Origin: Fidelibacterota bacterium
GTDB taxonomy: Bacteria; Fidelibacterota; Marinisomatia; SCGC-AAA003-L08; TS1B11
Reading direction: 5' to 3'
Assembly: GCA_004124875.1 (NCBI GenBank)
Contig: SCKJ01000004.1
Coordinates: 280,848-344,847 of the forward strand
DNA: 64,000 nucleotides
The position numbers and the translations under genes are program-made. Positions 17,030 through 26,657 of the stretch are shown here, one piece after another; position 1 is the stretch's first letter, and every line of letters begins with the position of its first letter. The notes beneath the pieces are model-generated. The model worked only from the letters and a program-made list of their open reading frames with translations. It was not told the origin of the DNA and did not search any database.

Positions 17030-17085
17030 GTATGTAGTTAAATGCATTACAATGCACCGTCGGGTAACTTCGGGTAGCCTGTTTC

Positions 17086-17101
17086 GTCACAATACCGTCA
17101 C
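17086..17101. repeat. GTCAC-N6-GTCAC pair, putative integrase arm sites (left)
   Basis: Two GTCAC units 11 bp apart overlap the last codons of the integrase gene. The same pair with the same 11 bp period occurs in all three right ends (2651-2666 inverted, 29777-29792, 58066-58081). Repeated short motifs one helical turn apart on both sides of the core fit arm-type binding sites. Confidence 0.55.
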
Positions 17102-18160
17102 ATTATCTGGCAATTGGTGCGTGCCAGGGTGGCTCGGGTCTGATATTTTATTTACAAACTCGCGCGCCAGTTTTGCGTTCGGATGGGTGTAGATTTTGGT
17201 GGTTTCGCTGGCCGCATGTGCGAGCAGCACCTGCCTATCCTCAATCGACATTCCCAAATCCCGCAGCCTGTTATTGAAGGTCACTCGAAATGAGTGCAAG
17301 GTCGCTTTAGGGCGACCTGCAGCCTTCAATAGGGCCTGCATATGCAGTCTGGGCTGAGTAAGTTTATCATTCCTTCGCCGACCGTCAGATTGGTAAAGAT
17401 CATGGAAAAGTGGAATCTCTCCCGCCACTTTATTTGAAACCTGACTGAGCAGTACATCAGAAAGAGGAAACTCATGGATCCGCCTCGACTTGCGTATAAG
17501 GCTCACCAGATACTTTCGCTCGGGATCAATGTTGCCATGGGTCAACATGGCTACATCACCTGCGCGCAATCCTGTATGAAGCAGGAAAGCGTAGTACAAC
17601 CGCCACGGTCCGGCACCATCCCAGATGATTGCCAGGTCAACGTCATCCAATTGACGATGTCTCAGCTCAGTAATCATCTTAGGTAGAGTGGCCTTTTTCG
17701 CGTGATTGCGATTGAGCAGTTCCTCTTTCACAGCTTGATCCAACATTAACGAGATTTCGATCAGATGATTGCGCTTCGTTTTGGGAGCGCGGTTCATCGA
17801 GTCAAGATACGCATCAACATGTTGAACCTTGATGTCTTCAAGGTAGGTGATGCCTGTCTTCTTTAGGTACTGCGAAAAACGGTTAAGGACGCCGCTCGCA
17901 GTCGTCCAGGACGCTTCTGATTTACGTGAGGTTAAGAATCCTACGTAGTAGTGGATGTAACCATTGACATCAGTCGGCGACAGCCCGGGCAGATTAAGAA
18001 AACTGAAATCACCTAGCATGAGGTTGAGATCCCACTGAGTACGCACCTTCTCAGCGAGATGTTTTTGTGACATTCGTGTACTTTTGCGTAACCGCCTGCC
18101 TTTAAAATCGGAACTCCACCACCAGTACGGTGAGGCGCTCCTCCTATAAAGGCTGGACAT
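17087..18160 (-). CDS. int: Site-specific tyrosine recombinase (island integrase)
   Basis: The 357-residue enzyme has an N-terminal arm-type motif (SPYWWWSSDFKGRRLRKSTR), a SAM-like core-binding domain (about residues 40-150), and a complete catalytic domain: Arg in HTGLRAGD, HxxR in HSFRVTFNNR, His in LAHAASETTKIYTHP and the nucleophile Tyr in IYTHP. All catalytic residues are present, so it should be active. I chose the ATG at 18160 because AAGGAGGG stands just upstream; the frame runs to 18307 without a better start. The gene reads towards tRNA-fMet and its 3' end overlaps the GTCAC pair, so binding of the protein there might affect its own gene. It is related to the dead homologue at 30662-31204. 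Confidence 0.93.
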   Translation of the reverse strand: MSSLYRRSASPYWWWSSDFKGRRLRKSTRMSQKHLAEKVRTQWDLNLMLGDFSFLNLPGLSPTDVNGYIHYYVGFLTSRKSEASWTTASGVLNRFSQYLKKTGITYLEDIKVQHVDAYLDSMNRAPKTKRNHLIEISLMLDQAVKEELLNRNHAKKATLPKMITELRHRQLDDVDLAIIWDGAGPWRLYYAFLLHTGLRAGDVAMLTHGNIDPERKYLVSLIRKSRRIHEFPLSDVLLSQVSNKVAGEIPLFHDLYQSDGRRRNDKLTQPRLHMQALLKAAGRPKATLHSFRVTFNNRLRDLGMSIEDRQVLLAHAASETTKIYTHPNAKLAREFVNKISDPSHPGTHQLPDNVTVL

Positions 18161-18764
18161 GGTTTTATCCCTCCTTGTTGTTATTATAATTGGTTGTGGG
18201 TTCATGTTCAATCCAGCGGTACCGAGTAGATGCTCGCTGAGATCGAACATGATTTGAGTTGTTTCCAACATGCCAGGAATGTACAGAATAGTGCAGCGAT
18301 CCAGCATTGGATTTCACGATCATTTTGCCCGAATTGTTCTGACGGGATACAGGGTTGTATACCCGAAGGTCCTAGGTGCCCTTTTTCGTGTCCGATTGGT
18401 CTATGCCGGCTGCATACACTGATCTGTATTTGTTTTTGAACATAGGTTTCAGCTTAAAACTCAAATTGCCGATCAGAATTGCTAGCGTATTAGCACACAT
18501 CCTAGGAAATAACTGTAGGAAGATGGTGAATTCGGGTTTTTCCCATACTTCAGCAGCCGTATTTTGGTGGACATAGTAGACTTGGCTACGTTCATAACGG
18601 CGAAACAGATCGTTTGGTTATTGCGTGGATCGGTATGGCATGGCTTATGCGCAACAGATTGTTGCCCGTCTCGCACCCAAGATAACGGACGTCATAATTC
18701 TACCGACTTGGCGTCGGTGATAGGCAAGGGTCGCTTTATAGCCCTCCACGGGATAGTGAATGAC
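18161..18764. other. Non-coding stretch between integrase and envelope operon
   Basis: About 600 bases hold no open frame that looks like a gene. A small CCGAC/GTCGG hairpin (near 18700-18715) lies shortly after the 3' end of the envelope operon but has no T tract. Excision-related genes expected near the integrase are not recognised here. Confidence 0.5.
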
Positions 18765-19916
18765 TCAGAAATTGTAGATCAGCGTGACTTTGGTAAACAA
18801 CGGCAAGGAAGTCCCGCTCATAAAATGCGGCCCCTGCCTGATCATCCCCGGATCGATGGCCATATCCGCCTGGAAACCGTCATGACGCACCGCCAGCCCC
18901 AGAGTTTGGGCTGAATAGGCCCGCATTGCTCTGGCCGACAGATTGGCCCCTACTTCCTTCCCGTCAGTCAGTTGTAGCCTGAGCATGGCTCCTGCCCGTA
19001 ACGCCAGCCAAGGTTTAATCCACTTCTCAATGCCCAGCCCGGCTTGAGGAATATCCCATATTGTCAGCCCCGATTTGCCTGTTTCCGGGGAAGTCCTGGT
19101 TACCGTATAGTCAAATAGACCGGAAGCATGGAAGATGATGAGAAGACCTTCCTGGGGGATGATCTCGAAAGCGGCGCCGAATTGGAGAGTGATGTATTCG
19201 TCCTTCTCGGTCACGGTTCCCGGTCCGGAAGCAAGGAAGCGGATACCCCGCCGGCCCGCCGCAACCGACAGCACGTTAATAAACCGGATACCTTCGCTCA
19301 AGTCGGCATACCAGCGAGCCCTGCCTCCGAGTTCCCAATATCCCATCGGCTCGGTTACTGCTTCTCCGTTCCGGAAATCGGAGAAATTCGTACGCTGAAT
19401 GGAGATGACGGTTTCGGTGACCTGGCCGCCGCTGCGTTCGAACTCCAAGCCGACATGAATCTGGGTCACAGAGACCGTCCGCTTGTAATCAGGGGCGGCT
19501 TCACGACTCGCTCCAAACCTGCTGATGCGCAGCCCGTAGTTCCGGTTCCCTGCGGGCCTGCTCCAGAACAGATGTATCTGCTCCTCTGCAGTCAGGGGTG
19601 CGAATGTCACCTTTTTTTCCGCCGAGCCAAACGCCACCCCGAGGACCGTCCCATTCGGCAGCGCGAAGGCGCTCATAGTCCGCATTGCCGATAGAGGTGT
19701 AAGGAGACTTGTCTGTCCCCCCAGATTCAAAATGAGTCGATCGGGATACCGAAGCAGCGCCGCCGGGTAATACCAGATATTACTTTCATCTTCAATAAAG
19801 AGCCCTGAAGCGCCCACTGTTTCCGCCCGTGTATCCGTCGCGCTAACGGAGCGTGGGAAAGAGGCGGCGATTGCAAGAATGGCGAAAATATATGATCTGC
19901 TCCTGTTCAGTTTCAT
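18765..19916 (-). CDS. Outer-membrane beta-barrel protein (unknown)
   Basis: The 383-residue protein has a signal peptide (YIFAILAIAASFPRSVSA) and a mature part rich in alternating strands with Gly/Tyr/Trp, ending with the aromatic strand VTLIYNF. Early motifs (GASGLFIEDESNIWYYPAALLRYPDRLILNLGG) recall proteins of the PorV/PorQ or UPF0164-like barrel group that list the number of turns after a DDANALWWNPA-type start; the relation is only suggestive. ATG 19916 is preferred (AAAGGA nine bases upstream) over the TTG at 19925. It is the last gene of the operon that starts at 24300. Confidence 0.65.
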   Translation of the reverse strand: MKLNRSRSYIFAILAIAASFPRSVSATDTRAETVGASGLFIEDESNIWYYPAALLRYPDRLILNLGGQTSLLTPLSAMRTMSAFALPNGTVLGVAFGSAEKKVTFAPLTAEEQIHLFWSRPAGNRNYGLRISRFGASREAAPDYKRTVSVTQIHVGLEFERSGGQVTETVISIQRTNFSDFRNGEAVTEPMGYWELGGRARWYADLSEGIRFINVLSVAAGRRGIRFLASGPGTVTEKDEYITLQFGAAFEIIPQEGLLIIFHASGLFDYTVTRTSPETGKSGLTIWDIPQAGLGIEKWIKPWLALRAGAMLRLQLTDGKEVGANLSARAMRAYSAQTLGLAVRHDGFQADMAIDPGMIRQGPHFMSGTSLPLFTKVTLIYNF

Positions 19917-19955
19917 GTGCAGCAATCCTTTGTTATAACAGTGCCGGAAACCTGA

Positions 19956-21356
19956 CTACTGCTCAGGTCTGGTGATAAAAGTGAAGCTGTAAGGTTCCGT
20001 CAGCCCGGTCCCATGAAGATCACTGGCCTGGGTATCAATGGTCACAGTGTACTTGGTATTGATCTGAAGATTAGACAAGGGCCAAAAAGTAAGGGCGTTT
20101 TTTACATCCGGGGAGTACGCAGTGCCCCACCTTATTGATCCGGAAACAACCGGACTGATGGCAAAGGCGCTTACCACCGTCGATTTCACCATAAAGGTGT
20201 TAAACCACATTGTGATCTCTGCGCCGGGACTCACATAGACTTCGGAATTATACGGCGAGGTAGACGTCACGCTAACCGGCGCTGTGCTGAAAGAAAAGGT
20301 AAAATCATCACCCAGTGGCATACCGTCAAGATCCTCCGCCGTTCTAGTGATGGTGATTTCGTAAGAGGTATCCGCCATGAGCGGCGCACCTGCGTAGATC
20401 TTGAGCACATTTTTCTCCGGCCAGAGAAAAAAGAATTCCTGCGCCGGCTTAATGTTCACAGCTTGCTCGGTCGTTGCGGGGTCCATTCGCCGGGGGAAGG
20501 TTACGAGGATGGTATTCGTCATGGGACTCACGTCGACATCGCCATGGAACGGGCTTGTCTGGATACCGGCATAGCTGACGGCGGATTGCACGGTACTGAA
20601 GGAATATTCCAGTGGAAAGCGCAGGTGAACACCGGCGGTGTCCATGGCCTCCGTGCTCAAGGTAACATGATAGGTCGTATCGGAGTACGAGTCCTTCTGC
20701 GCCATTTGATACGTCAGACTCGTGATTTTGCTGAAGGTGGTGATGGTGGCGCCGGCGTCAAAAGCCCCGGACAATGCCTCGATATAATACCTGGGACTGG
20801 GCGCCTGGGTGTACAGACCCCAGAAGAAAACCCCTTCTGTCGGCGGGTCAGTGGAGAAGGCCGCCTCAACACTCTCCCGGTCCATTTCCCTCGTGAAGAG
20901 GATGGAGATGTTGATCCGCTGCCAGCGGCTGGAATAGACTATCTCGTCCATGTCCCGGGGATAATGTTCGGTTACCAGGTCTGGCACGGTGGACAGATCA
21001 ATTTCACCCATGTAGGCTATGCCGCCGCCCTGGACCATGACGTTCTTGTGCACGTAGGTCCGATAGTTTTCCGCCCGGATTCTCAAGTCATAATTTCCGA
21101 TCCGCAGGCCGTAGATGCCGAAACTCCCGTTGGCCGGATCAATGGCTGCCGAGTCCACCGGCTCCACTTGACTTACAATGACCCAGGCCCCGCTATCGCT
21201 CTGCTTGACGGTGCCGGTGATTTCGCCCCGGAACTGGCCATCGTACCATACATCATCCCCTTCGAAAATATCTCCCTCGTAGATGTTTGTCTCACAGCCT
21301 GGCGCAATGGCAAAAAAGATGATTCCGCTGATGAGCTTTGATATTGATCCGGGCAT
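19956..21356 (-). CDS. Lipoprotein with carboxypeptidase-like and Big_5 Ig-like repeats
   Basis: The 466-residue protein begins with a lipoprotein signal (FFAIAPGCETN). Residues about 45-125 look like a carboxypeptidase-regulatory-like fold (GEITGTVKQSDSGAWVIVSQ, GLRIGNYDLRIRAENYRTY). Three repeats of the Big_5 Ig-like type follow, each with the pattern P-x-D/V-x3-SP...I-xTF-x3-MD...Y-x-V/I-x-I (for example MTNTILVTFPRRMDPATTE). It is probably exposed on the surface as a spacer or adhesive part. GGAGG precedes the ATG. Its stop lies 39 bp before the barrel gene start. Confidence 0.75.
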   Translation of the reverse strand: MPGSISKLISGIIFFAIAPGCETNIYEGDIFEGDDVWYDGQFRGEITGTVKQSDSGAWVIVSQVEPVDSAAIDPANGSFGIYGLRIGNYDLRIRAENYRTYVHKNVMVQGGGIAYMGEIDLSTVPDLVTEHYPRDMDEIVYSSRWQRINISILFTREMDRESVEAAFSTDPPTEGVFFWGLYTQAPSPRYYIEALSGAFDAGATITTFSKITSLTYQMAQKDSYSDTTYHVTLSTEAMDTAGVHLRFPLEYSFSTVQSAVSYAGIQTSPFHGDVDVSPMTNTILVTFPRRMDPATTEQAVNIKPAQEFFFLWPEKNVLKIYAGAPLMADTSYEITITRTAEDLDGMPLGDDFTFSFSTAPVSVTSTSPYNSEVYVSPGAEITMWFNTFMVKSTVVSAFAISPVVSGSIRWGTAYSPDVKNALTFWPLSNLQINTKYTVTIDTQASDLHGTGLTEPYSFTFITRPEQ

Positions 21357-21559
21357 GGGGTACCTCCTGCTGTTTTCTCAGACGCCGGTCTGCCTGCGGC
21401 CGGCCGCCGACTCACATATGATTTGCAATATCCTTCAGGGTCCACGGTGACCGGTTGATCATACCGGCCCTCGCAACAGCATGATCAACAGTTCCATCCG
21501 TCCCGGCCTTGAGAGTGATGATACCGGCGTCTTTCACAGGGCAGACTGTAACCAGCGGG

Positions 21560-22651
21560 TCATGGGCCGGAACTGCCCTTGCCAGCGGAACGTCGACGGA
21601 ACCTGCTTCCCAGTTCACCCCCTGGAATGAATAGATTCAGGCCCAGCTTGATCTGCAGGTCTGCGATACCTTTAAAAGTGCTATGGTACCACACCCCCAC
21701 GTCCGTGGAAAGCCAGCGGCTGAAGAAGAACCGCACGCCGCCGATGGCAAGAAAGGCGTCGGAAACATCGATCTCCTTCGTATCGACATTAAACTGATAA
21801 TTTGAAACCGTCTTTAGCTCAAACATCAGTTTGGTCTGTGGGTTCGATTCAATCTCAAAGCCTATAAAACCACCCAACAGGTTCTTTTGTTTCTCTTCAG
21901 GATCTACATAGGGTCCGGAGAGATACGATTCAACCGACAGATCTCTCACCCGGACATCGGTAAGGCTGACACCGGCGTGCAGGTTGAGAGACCACAGTTG
22001 CGCAGACGTGATCACATTCATTTCGGTAAATCGAGTGTCGTAGCCAACAGCGGTAATACCCGCATCCTGTGTCGCACTATTTGCATCCAGCACCGTCTTA
22101 TCGCTCTGTACATCCTGCCAGTCGGCGGAGCTGCGGAAAGAGACTGCCAGGGTTGGGATATGCCACCGGTTCTCATTAATGAGCAGAAGCTTGAATGCAG
22201 ATGTGGGGAAGGTCGCGGAGCCCCGGGTGATGTTCGTCACCATGCCGACGGTGCTGAATTCGATCTCGGCGATATCACCCAATCCAACTCCGATCTTACC
22301 CAGGAAGGACCTGTCGGCCGCCACCCCGAAGGCGCCGCCGCCCGTGAGCCGGATATCCAGGGAGCCCAGCACCCTGGCCGCCGGAACCGTGAACAGCTTG
22401 GGCGGGTCTATTCGTTCGGAAATAAATCGCTTGAAGTCACGTTCCATGACTTGCCGGACAGCCTGCCAGTGCTCGTGTTCATCGGACAACGATTCACCGC
22501 AGTTGCCACAGTACTGATGCACAATCCTATTTTCATATTGGCATGTGGTGCAGATGAGGACTTCCGTTTTCTGAGCTGCTGTTTCCGGGACAAATACCAA
22601 CAGTGATGCGATAGCCAGAATAATTGTGAGCTGCCTTGTTATCCGGTTCAT
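21560..22651 (-). CDS. Secreted protein with zinc-ribbon head and barrel-like body
   Basis: The 363-residue protein has a signal peptide (LAIASLLVFVPETAAQ). Immediately after the cleavage site are two CXXC knuckles, C34-TT-C37 and C48-GN-C51 (IVHQYCGNCGES), a zinc ribbon typical of cytoplasmic proteins and unusual in an exported one. The rest (from about residue 95) reads like a beta-barrel (LDIRLTGGGAFGVAADRSFLGKIGVGLGDIAEIEFS ... LQIKLGLNLFIPGG). It lies between the VWA lipoprotein gene (95 bp) and the Big_5 lipoprotein gene (203 bp). Function unknown. Confidence 0.65.
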   Translation of the reverse strand: MNRITRQLTIILAIASLLVFVPETAAQKTEVLICTTCQYENRIVHQYCGNCGESLSDEHEHWQAVRQVMERDFKRFISERIDPPKLFTVPAARVLGSLDIRLTGGGAFGVAADRSFLGKIGVGLGDIAEIEFSTVGMVTNITRGSATFPTSAFKLLLINENRWHIPTLAVSFRSSADWQDVQSDKTVLDANSATQDAGITAVGYDTRFTEMNVITSAQLWSLNLHAGVSLTDVRVRDLSVESYLSGPYVDPEEKQKNLLGGFIGFEIESNPQTKLMFELKTVSNYQFNVDTKEIDVSDAFLAIGGVRFFFSRWLSTDVGVWYHSTFKGIADLQIKLGLNLFIPGGELGSRFRRRSAGKGSSGP

Positions 22652-22746
22652 AGTTGCTTCCTTTCTCCTTGGGATCGTTATGCCGGGGTGGTCCCGGACC
22701 GGTCTGGATTTTTTCTGATGGGTTCGCTGCCTGCGTCCGGCGGGCC

Positions 22747-24300
22747 TTAATCGATCGCCTGGACTTTCCTGATCAATTCCAGGAACTCCACATCTCGGTC
22801 ATCTCCGCCCCACAGGGCTTGCGACACGAGGCTCTCCACCTCCTCGAGCGAGGTATCCACATAAGGGTTTTCCCGCAGTATTTGGGCGAATTCGGCGACA
22901 CCCACGGTGAACTGAAAACGCGAGCTGGCTCCGGAGAAAGTGTCGCTCAGACTACTCCGGGTGACCGGTATGTCTACCGGGATATCGGTGACCCCATCCG
23001 GGAGTTTGTACCGCAGGTGAACGACGAACAGGTTACCAGTCCCCGTGCCCCAAAGTTCGAGTTCATAGAGGGCCGTAACCCTGTGGCCAGCGCCAATTTC
23101 GCCTGCATCTGTAGTTTCATCCTCGAAATCCTCATCGGCTATGGCTCGATTCTCATAGCCAATTAAACGGTAGCGAATCACCTCGTCAGGGTTGAATTCA
23201 ACCTGGATTTTCACGTCCTTCGCAATGACTTCCATCACGGCAGTCAACTCTTCCGTGAACAGCCGCTCGGCCTCGGCTATGGAATCGATATAGTAATAGT
23301 TCCCGTTGCCCCTGTCAGCGAGCTGCTCCATGAGGTAGTCGTTGTAATTCCCCTGTCCGAAGCCCAGTGTCGACAGTGTGATGCCCTGCTCGACATAGGA
23401 TGCAATCAGCTCCAGAATCTCATCATGGCTGACGGCCCCCACATTGGCGTCGCCGTCGGAACAGACAATGATCCGGTTGACGCCGTCTTCGAGAAATCCG
23501 GACATATTCACAGTGTAGGCATTTTGAAGTCCGGCGCCCATGGCCGTACTGCCGCCGGCTTTCAAGTCGGAAAGCAGCCCCTTGATGCCCTCCCGGTCAT
23601 TGCCTGTCAGGGTCGTCGGCGTGAGCACGGTACGCACCGCACCCGCATACGTGCAAACCGAGATTTGGTCGCCTTCCTGCATATTATCCACCAGGATATA
23701 CAGGCTCTGCTTCACAAGTTCCAAGCGGGAGGTCATGGAACCCGATATGTCGATCAGAAAGGTCAGGTTCCACGGTTTGCGTTCGTCGCTGGATAGTTCG
23801 CGGCCCTGGATGCCGATCCGGACGATATGCAGGCTGCTGCCACGAAAGGGTGAGGGCGCTCCATCCACGCTGACCGAAAACGGCTCGTCAATGGGCGGCG
23901 CGTAATCCTGCCGGAAGTAGTTGATGTACTCTTCCACCCGAACAGACTCCTTTGGGGGGATATGACCTTCATTGATCTTTTTCCGGCCGAACGTGTACGA
24001 TCCATTATCGACATCGGCGCCGAAGGTGGAAAGGTTATCCTCTGCGGTATAGACAAAAGGGTTATAGGTCAATTCGCCGAATTTCTCCGACCCGGGGTAG
24101 CAGTCATTGCAGCCGGATGCCGCACTCCTGGAGCCATCCGCGGTGGAGAGTTCATTACCGCCGAATTTGTTCCCATCCGGATTGTTCACGTTCACCAGCA
24201 GGTTCTCATTCCACATCTCACACCCGGCCAGGAGGAGGGTGATGGCAAACGGAACAAGGTATCTGAAATAGCTGTTGGTTTTCAAAATTTTACGCTTCAT
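22747..24300 (-). CDS. YfbK-type VWA domain lipoprotein
   Basis: The 517-residue protein has a lipobox (TLLLAGC27). It then follows the YfbK layout: an N-terminal VWA-associated domain (DNLSTFGADVDNGSYTFGRKKINEG, RVEEYINYFRQDY), a VWA domain with the complete metal site D184-I-S186-G-S188, and a C-terminal YfbK domain (about 390-517: YELELWGTGTGNLFVVHLRYK, FAQILRENPY). VWA domains bind protein partners through the metal. It is the first gene of the operon that ends at 18765, behind a sigma-54-type promoter at 24398-24412, with an 86-base leader. The neighbouring NtrC-type regulator is the obvious candidate activator. Confidence 0.88.
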   Translation of the reverse strand: MKRKILKTNSYFRYLVPFAITLLLAGCEMWNENLLVNVNNPDGNKFGGNELSTADGSRSAASGCNDCYPGSEKFGELTYNPFVYTAEDNLSTFGADVDNGSYTFGRKKINEGHIPPKESVRVEEYINYFRQDYAPPIDEPFSVSVDGAPSPFRGSSLHIVRIGIQGRELSSDERKPWNLTFLIDISGSMTSRLELVKQSLYILVDNMQEGDQISVCTYAGAVRTVLTPTTLTGNDREGIKGLLSDLKAGGSTAMGAGLQNAYTVNMSGFLEDGVNRIIVCSDGDANVGAVSHDEILELIASYVEQGITLSTLGFGQGNYNDYLMEQLADRGNGNYYYIDSIAEAERLFTEELTAVMEVIAKDVKIQVEFNPDEVIRYRLIGYENRAIADEDFEDETTDAGEIGAGHRVTALYELELWGTGTGNLFVVHLRYKLPDGVTDIPVDIPVTRSSLSDTFSGASSRFQFTVGVAEFAQILRENPYVDTSLEEVESLVSQALWGGDDRDVEFLELIRKVQAID

Positions 24301-24397
24301 GGCCGCACTTCCCTGATTAATTCAATCGGTGAAGAAGAGTCCGGAGACCTCTCGATTCCATCGCACGCAAACCTCCGGGTTCCGCGTCTGATATCGC

Positions 24398-24412
24398 GCA
24401 AATAATATGCCA
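24398..24412 (-). promoter_or_regulatory. Sigma-54 (-24/-12) promoter of the VWA operon
   Basis: On the minus strand the 15 bases TGGCATATTATTTGC match TGGCAY-R-N4-TTGC with GG and GC exactly 10 bases apart. It lies about 100 bp upstream of the VWA gene in a non-coding stretch (24301-24614), and a sigma-54-dependent response regulator is encoded 2.3 kb upstream. Confidence 0.7.
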
Positions 24413-24614
24413 TGCGCCATTGATGCGGCAGACGGGATGATCCGGGGCGGAGCGGACCGGCCGCAGGGGGAGGGCACGGGGGCAATCGGGGCGTAGAAAA
24501 AAAATCGATCCGCGCCTTCCGGGGCCAACCGGAGGTTATAAAAGCCTCAAATAGCTGATGGTTTTATCAGAAAGCTGATACTAAACAGGGGGACAGATGG
24601 ACGGACTGTAACTT

Positions 24615-24638
24615 AAAACGGGAGTGATGTGACTCCCG
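24615..24638 (-). terminator. Terminator of the two-component operon
   Basis: On the minus strand CGGGAGT and ACTCCCG (24619-24638) form a 7 bp stem with a 6-base loop followed by TTTT. It lies 9 bp after the last gene of the operon and separates it from the sigma-54 promoter of the next. Confidence 0.75.
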
Positions 24639-24646
24639 GTACCCGG

Positions 24647-25771
24647 TCACAGCTCATATTTGAGCCCAATCTCCACCATCGCCTTATCATAATAGCGCTG
24701 ATTGAAAATGGTCTCGTTTTGCAGCAGACTGATTTGCAGGTAGCCAATGCCCCCTCCACCGAGCACCTGTTCGAGGCGAAGATGGGCCAGGTTCTGGACC
24801 TGTTCCTCCGGGTCGCGATACCTGCTCTCGCCACCGGCTTCCGGGTGTTCGTAGCGTTTTTGGAATAACCGGAATACAACGTGGTAATAGGCCGATGGCC
24901 GCAGCCGTCCGGAAACGTAAACCTGGAAACTGAGCGAAGTAAACGCACCAATGGCGCTGTTCGAGGTAATATTTCCCATCCCGGCCTGCATGCCGATAAT
25001 CGCTTTCCCCCGATAGCGCAGGTGGATAAGTCCATCCACTCCCCGGTCTCTTTGGGGATAATCCAGGAGGACCAGGGTGGTATCATCGGTCACAGCCACA
25101 GCGCTGAAATCCTTATGGACGATGCGGCTCCCGGTCATGACGCCCTCAACAAATATTTTGGAGGTGATGTTGTATCTACCCCTTGCTTCCAGGTTATCCT
25201 CCCCAAACCTGAATCGCTCAGTGGCCTCAAGCGATTTCCGCTTATACCGATAACCGACCCATCCTGTATACCGGGATGTGGGGGAGAACCGGAAAAAAGC
25301 ATTGTAATGGGTCCAGGCATATGACCCGGTGCGGCCGTAAAAAGATTTTTGGAAATGGCTCAAGTCGCCTTGCAGGAGAACAGTCCTGGAAATCCGGTAT
25401 CGAGACCTCAAATCGGCATTGACAAGTAACTGGGACTCCTCGGCCAGAATGGCGTCCAGATTGACCTGACCCAGCAAATCACCGGAAACATTCAGACGAC
25501 CGGCGCGCAGCCCGTGACGTTTTCGCCCGCGCAAAATGAGACCGAATGTGGGCGCTGGAGCATCCAGGGACTCCCGTACATTGGAATCGAAATAGGCCGC
25601 AATTTGAAATTGGCCGTCAGCGGCTTCCAGGGTGGAATATCCGCCACGGAACACCAGTGCCAGCAGCGCTAAACAGAGGTCCCTTTTATTGGAGCAGTTC
25701 AGTCTGGAGCCGTTGGAGGAGCAGTTGATACTGCCGGCGCTTGTCCTCGAGCCGATGGATGGCGCCATCAA
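24647..25771 (-). CDS. Outer-membrane beta-barrel protein (unknown), start uncertain
   Basis: The mature part of about 330 residues is a run of short strands (VLLQGDLSHFQ, YTGWVGYRYKRKSLE, ARGRYNITSKIFVEGVMTGSRIV) ending MVEIGLKYEL, as in a barrel. The frame opens at 25771, 86 bp inside the upstream gene. The real start is probably nearer 25700, giving a signal peptide (LCLALLALVFRGG ... EAADG) with a non-ATG codon; I cannot fix it. It is co-transcribed with the coiled-coil and two-component genes and closed by the terminator at 24615. Confidence 0.6.
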   Translation of the reverse strand: MMAPSIGSRTSAGSINCSSNGSRLNCSNKRDLCLALLALVFRGGYSTLEAADGQFQIAAYFDSNVRESLDAPAPTFGLILRGRKRHGLRAGRLNVSGDLLGQVNLDAILAEESQLLVNADLRSRYRISRTVLLQGDLSHFQKSFYGRTGSYAWTHYNAFFRFSPTSRYTGWVGYRYKRKSLEATERFRFGEDNLEARGRYNITSKIFVEGVMTGSRIVHKDFSAVAVTDDTTLVLLDYPQRDRGVDGLIHLRYRGKAIIGMQAGMGNITSNSAIGAFTSLSFQVYVSGRLRPSAYYHVVFRLFQKRYEHPEAGGESRYRDPEEQVQNLAHLRLEQVLGGGGIGYLQISLLQNETIFNQRYYDKAMVEIGLKYEL

Positions 25772-26657
25772 AAGGATCTATGCCCAGCTGCGCGCCGGCT
25801 TCTGCTGGAAGGACCGGATATTGATCGAAGGGAATCGGCTGGTTGCTTAGACTTTTGTCCGCGATATCCACCGCCCTGTCTGCAACGGCAAATTCAGTGC
25901 CTGCCGACAGGCCTGCGACGTCGGGCGCGTTGAGGCTGGCGACCCCCAGGGAGCGGTCCCCAGCAAGATCGAGGTTGGATTTCAGCTGATAATCCAGGTC
26001 ACGATGGAATTCGTTCAGGCGGTTGAGCAAGGCAACCTCGGTCTCTTTTTCGGCCAGGAGCGAGTCTATCAAAACCAATTTAGCCTGAACGACCGACTGC
26101 AGGTCTGCGAGTACGAGACGCTTGAGGGCTGCATGCTCGTACGGACTGTCGATGATGGAGGTATAGTCCGGCAAGTCGAACACATCATTGCTCCGATTCA
26201 TCAAGCGCCGTCCGATGGTGATCGCCTGTTCTTTTTCAGGCACCGTTAATCTTTGCTGCGAATCAGCATCAAGCAGGATTTGCTGATAAGCCTTTTTAAG
26301 CGCCGTAAACGTATCGGCCCGTTGCGCTTTTAACCGGGCGATTGTATCCTGAACCTGCCGTAGAGAATCGGCCAATTCCACCTGGAGCGAACTTTTGCGG
26401 GCAATAAGCAGCTCGATAATCCAGCCGTTGTAAAAGGCCCGGCTGGCCTGTAGCTCCCGCACTTCTACACCCAGTTTCTCCTGCTGCTCAATCCAGCCGC
26501 TCTCCGCCGCACTGGCGGCTTCAACCTGTGCTTCAACAGTAAGATAATTTCTCCACTGCGCTTCCAGATCCTGCATCCACACCCGACCCGGAACAAGCAG
26601 CAATAGAATGAGCATCGCCGGCCGGACTGCTGCCCAGCTGTGAGCGTCTGTTTTCAT
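25686..26657 (-). CDS. Exported coiled-coil protein (unknown)
   Basis: The protein has about 323 residues. A signal peptide (MLILLLLVPGRVW) is followed by long helices with heptads: residues about 45-130 (ELQASRAFYNGWIIELLIARKSSLQVELADSLRQVQDTIARLKAQRAD) and 190-240. The last 30 residues form another helix (LEDKRRQYQLLLQRLQTELLQ). The layout suggests a periplasmic rod or scaffold. The start ATG at 26657 overlaps the stop of the response regulator gene (ATGA), so translation is coupled. It probably works with the barrel protein encoded next. Confidence 0.65.
   Translation of the reverse strand: MKTDAHSWAAVRPAMLILLLLVPGRVWMQDLEAQWRNYLTVEAQVEAASAAESGWIEQQEKLGVEVRELQASRAFYNGWIIELLIARKSSLQVELADSLRQVQDTIARLKAQRADTFTALKKAYQQILLDADSQQRLTVPEKEQAITIGRRLMNRSNDVFDLPDYTSIIDSPYEHAALKRLVLADLQSVVQAKLVLIDSLLAEKETEVALLNRLNEFHRDLDYQLKSNLDLAGDRSLGVASLNAPDVAGLSAGTEFAVADRAVDIADKSLSNQPIPFDQYPVLPAEAGAQLGIDPFDGAIHRLEDKRRQYQLLLQRLQTELLQ

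Noticed and set aside
21412..21618. 68-codon minus-strand frame between the zinc-ribbon and Big_5 genes
   Set aside because: It overlaps the end of the zinc-ribbon barrel gene in another frame, has no ribosome site, and I recognise nothing in it.
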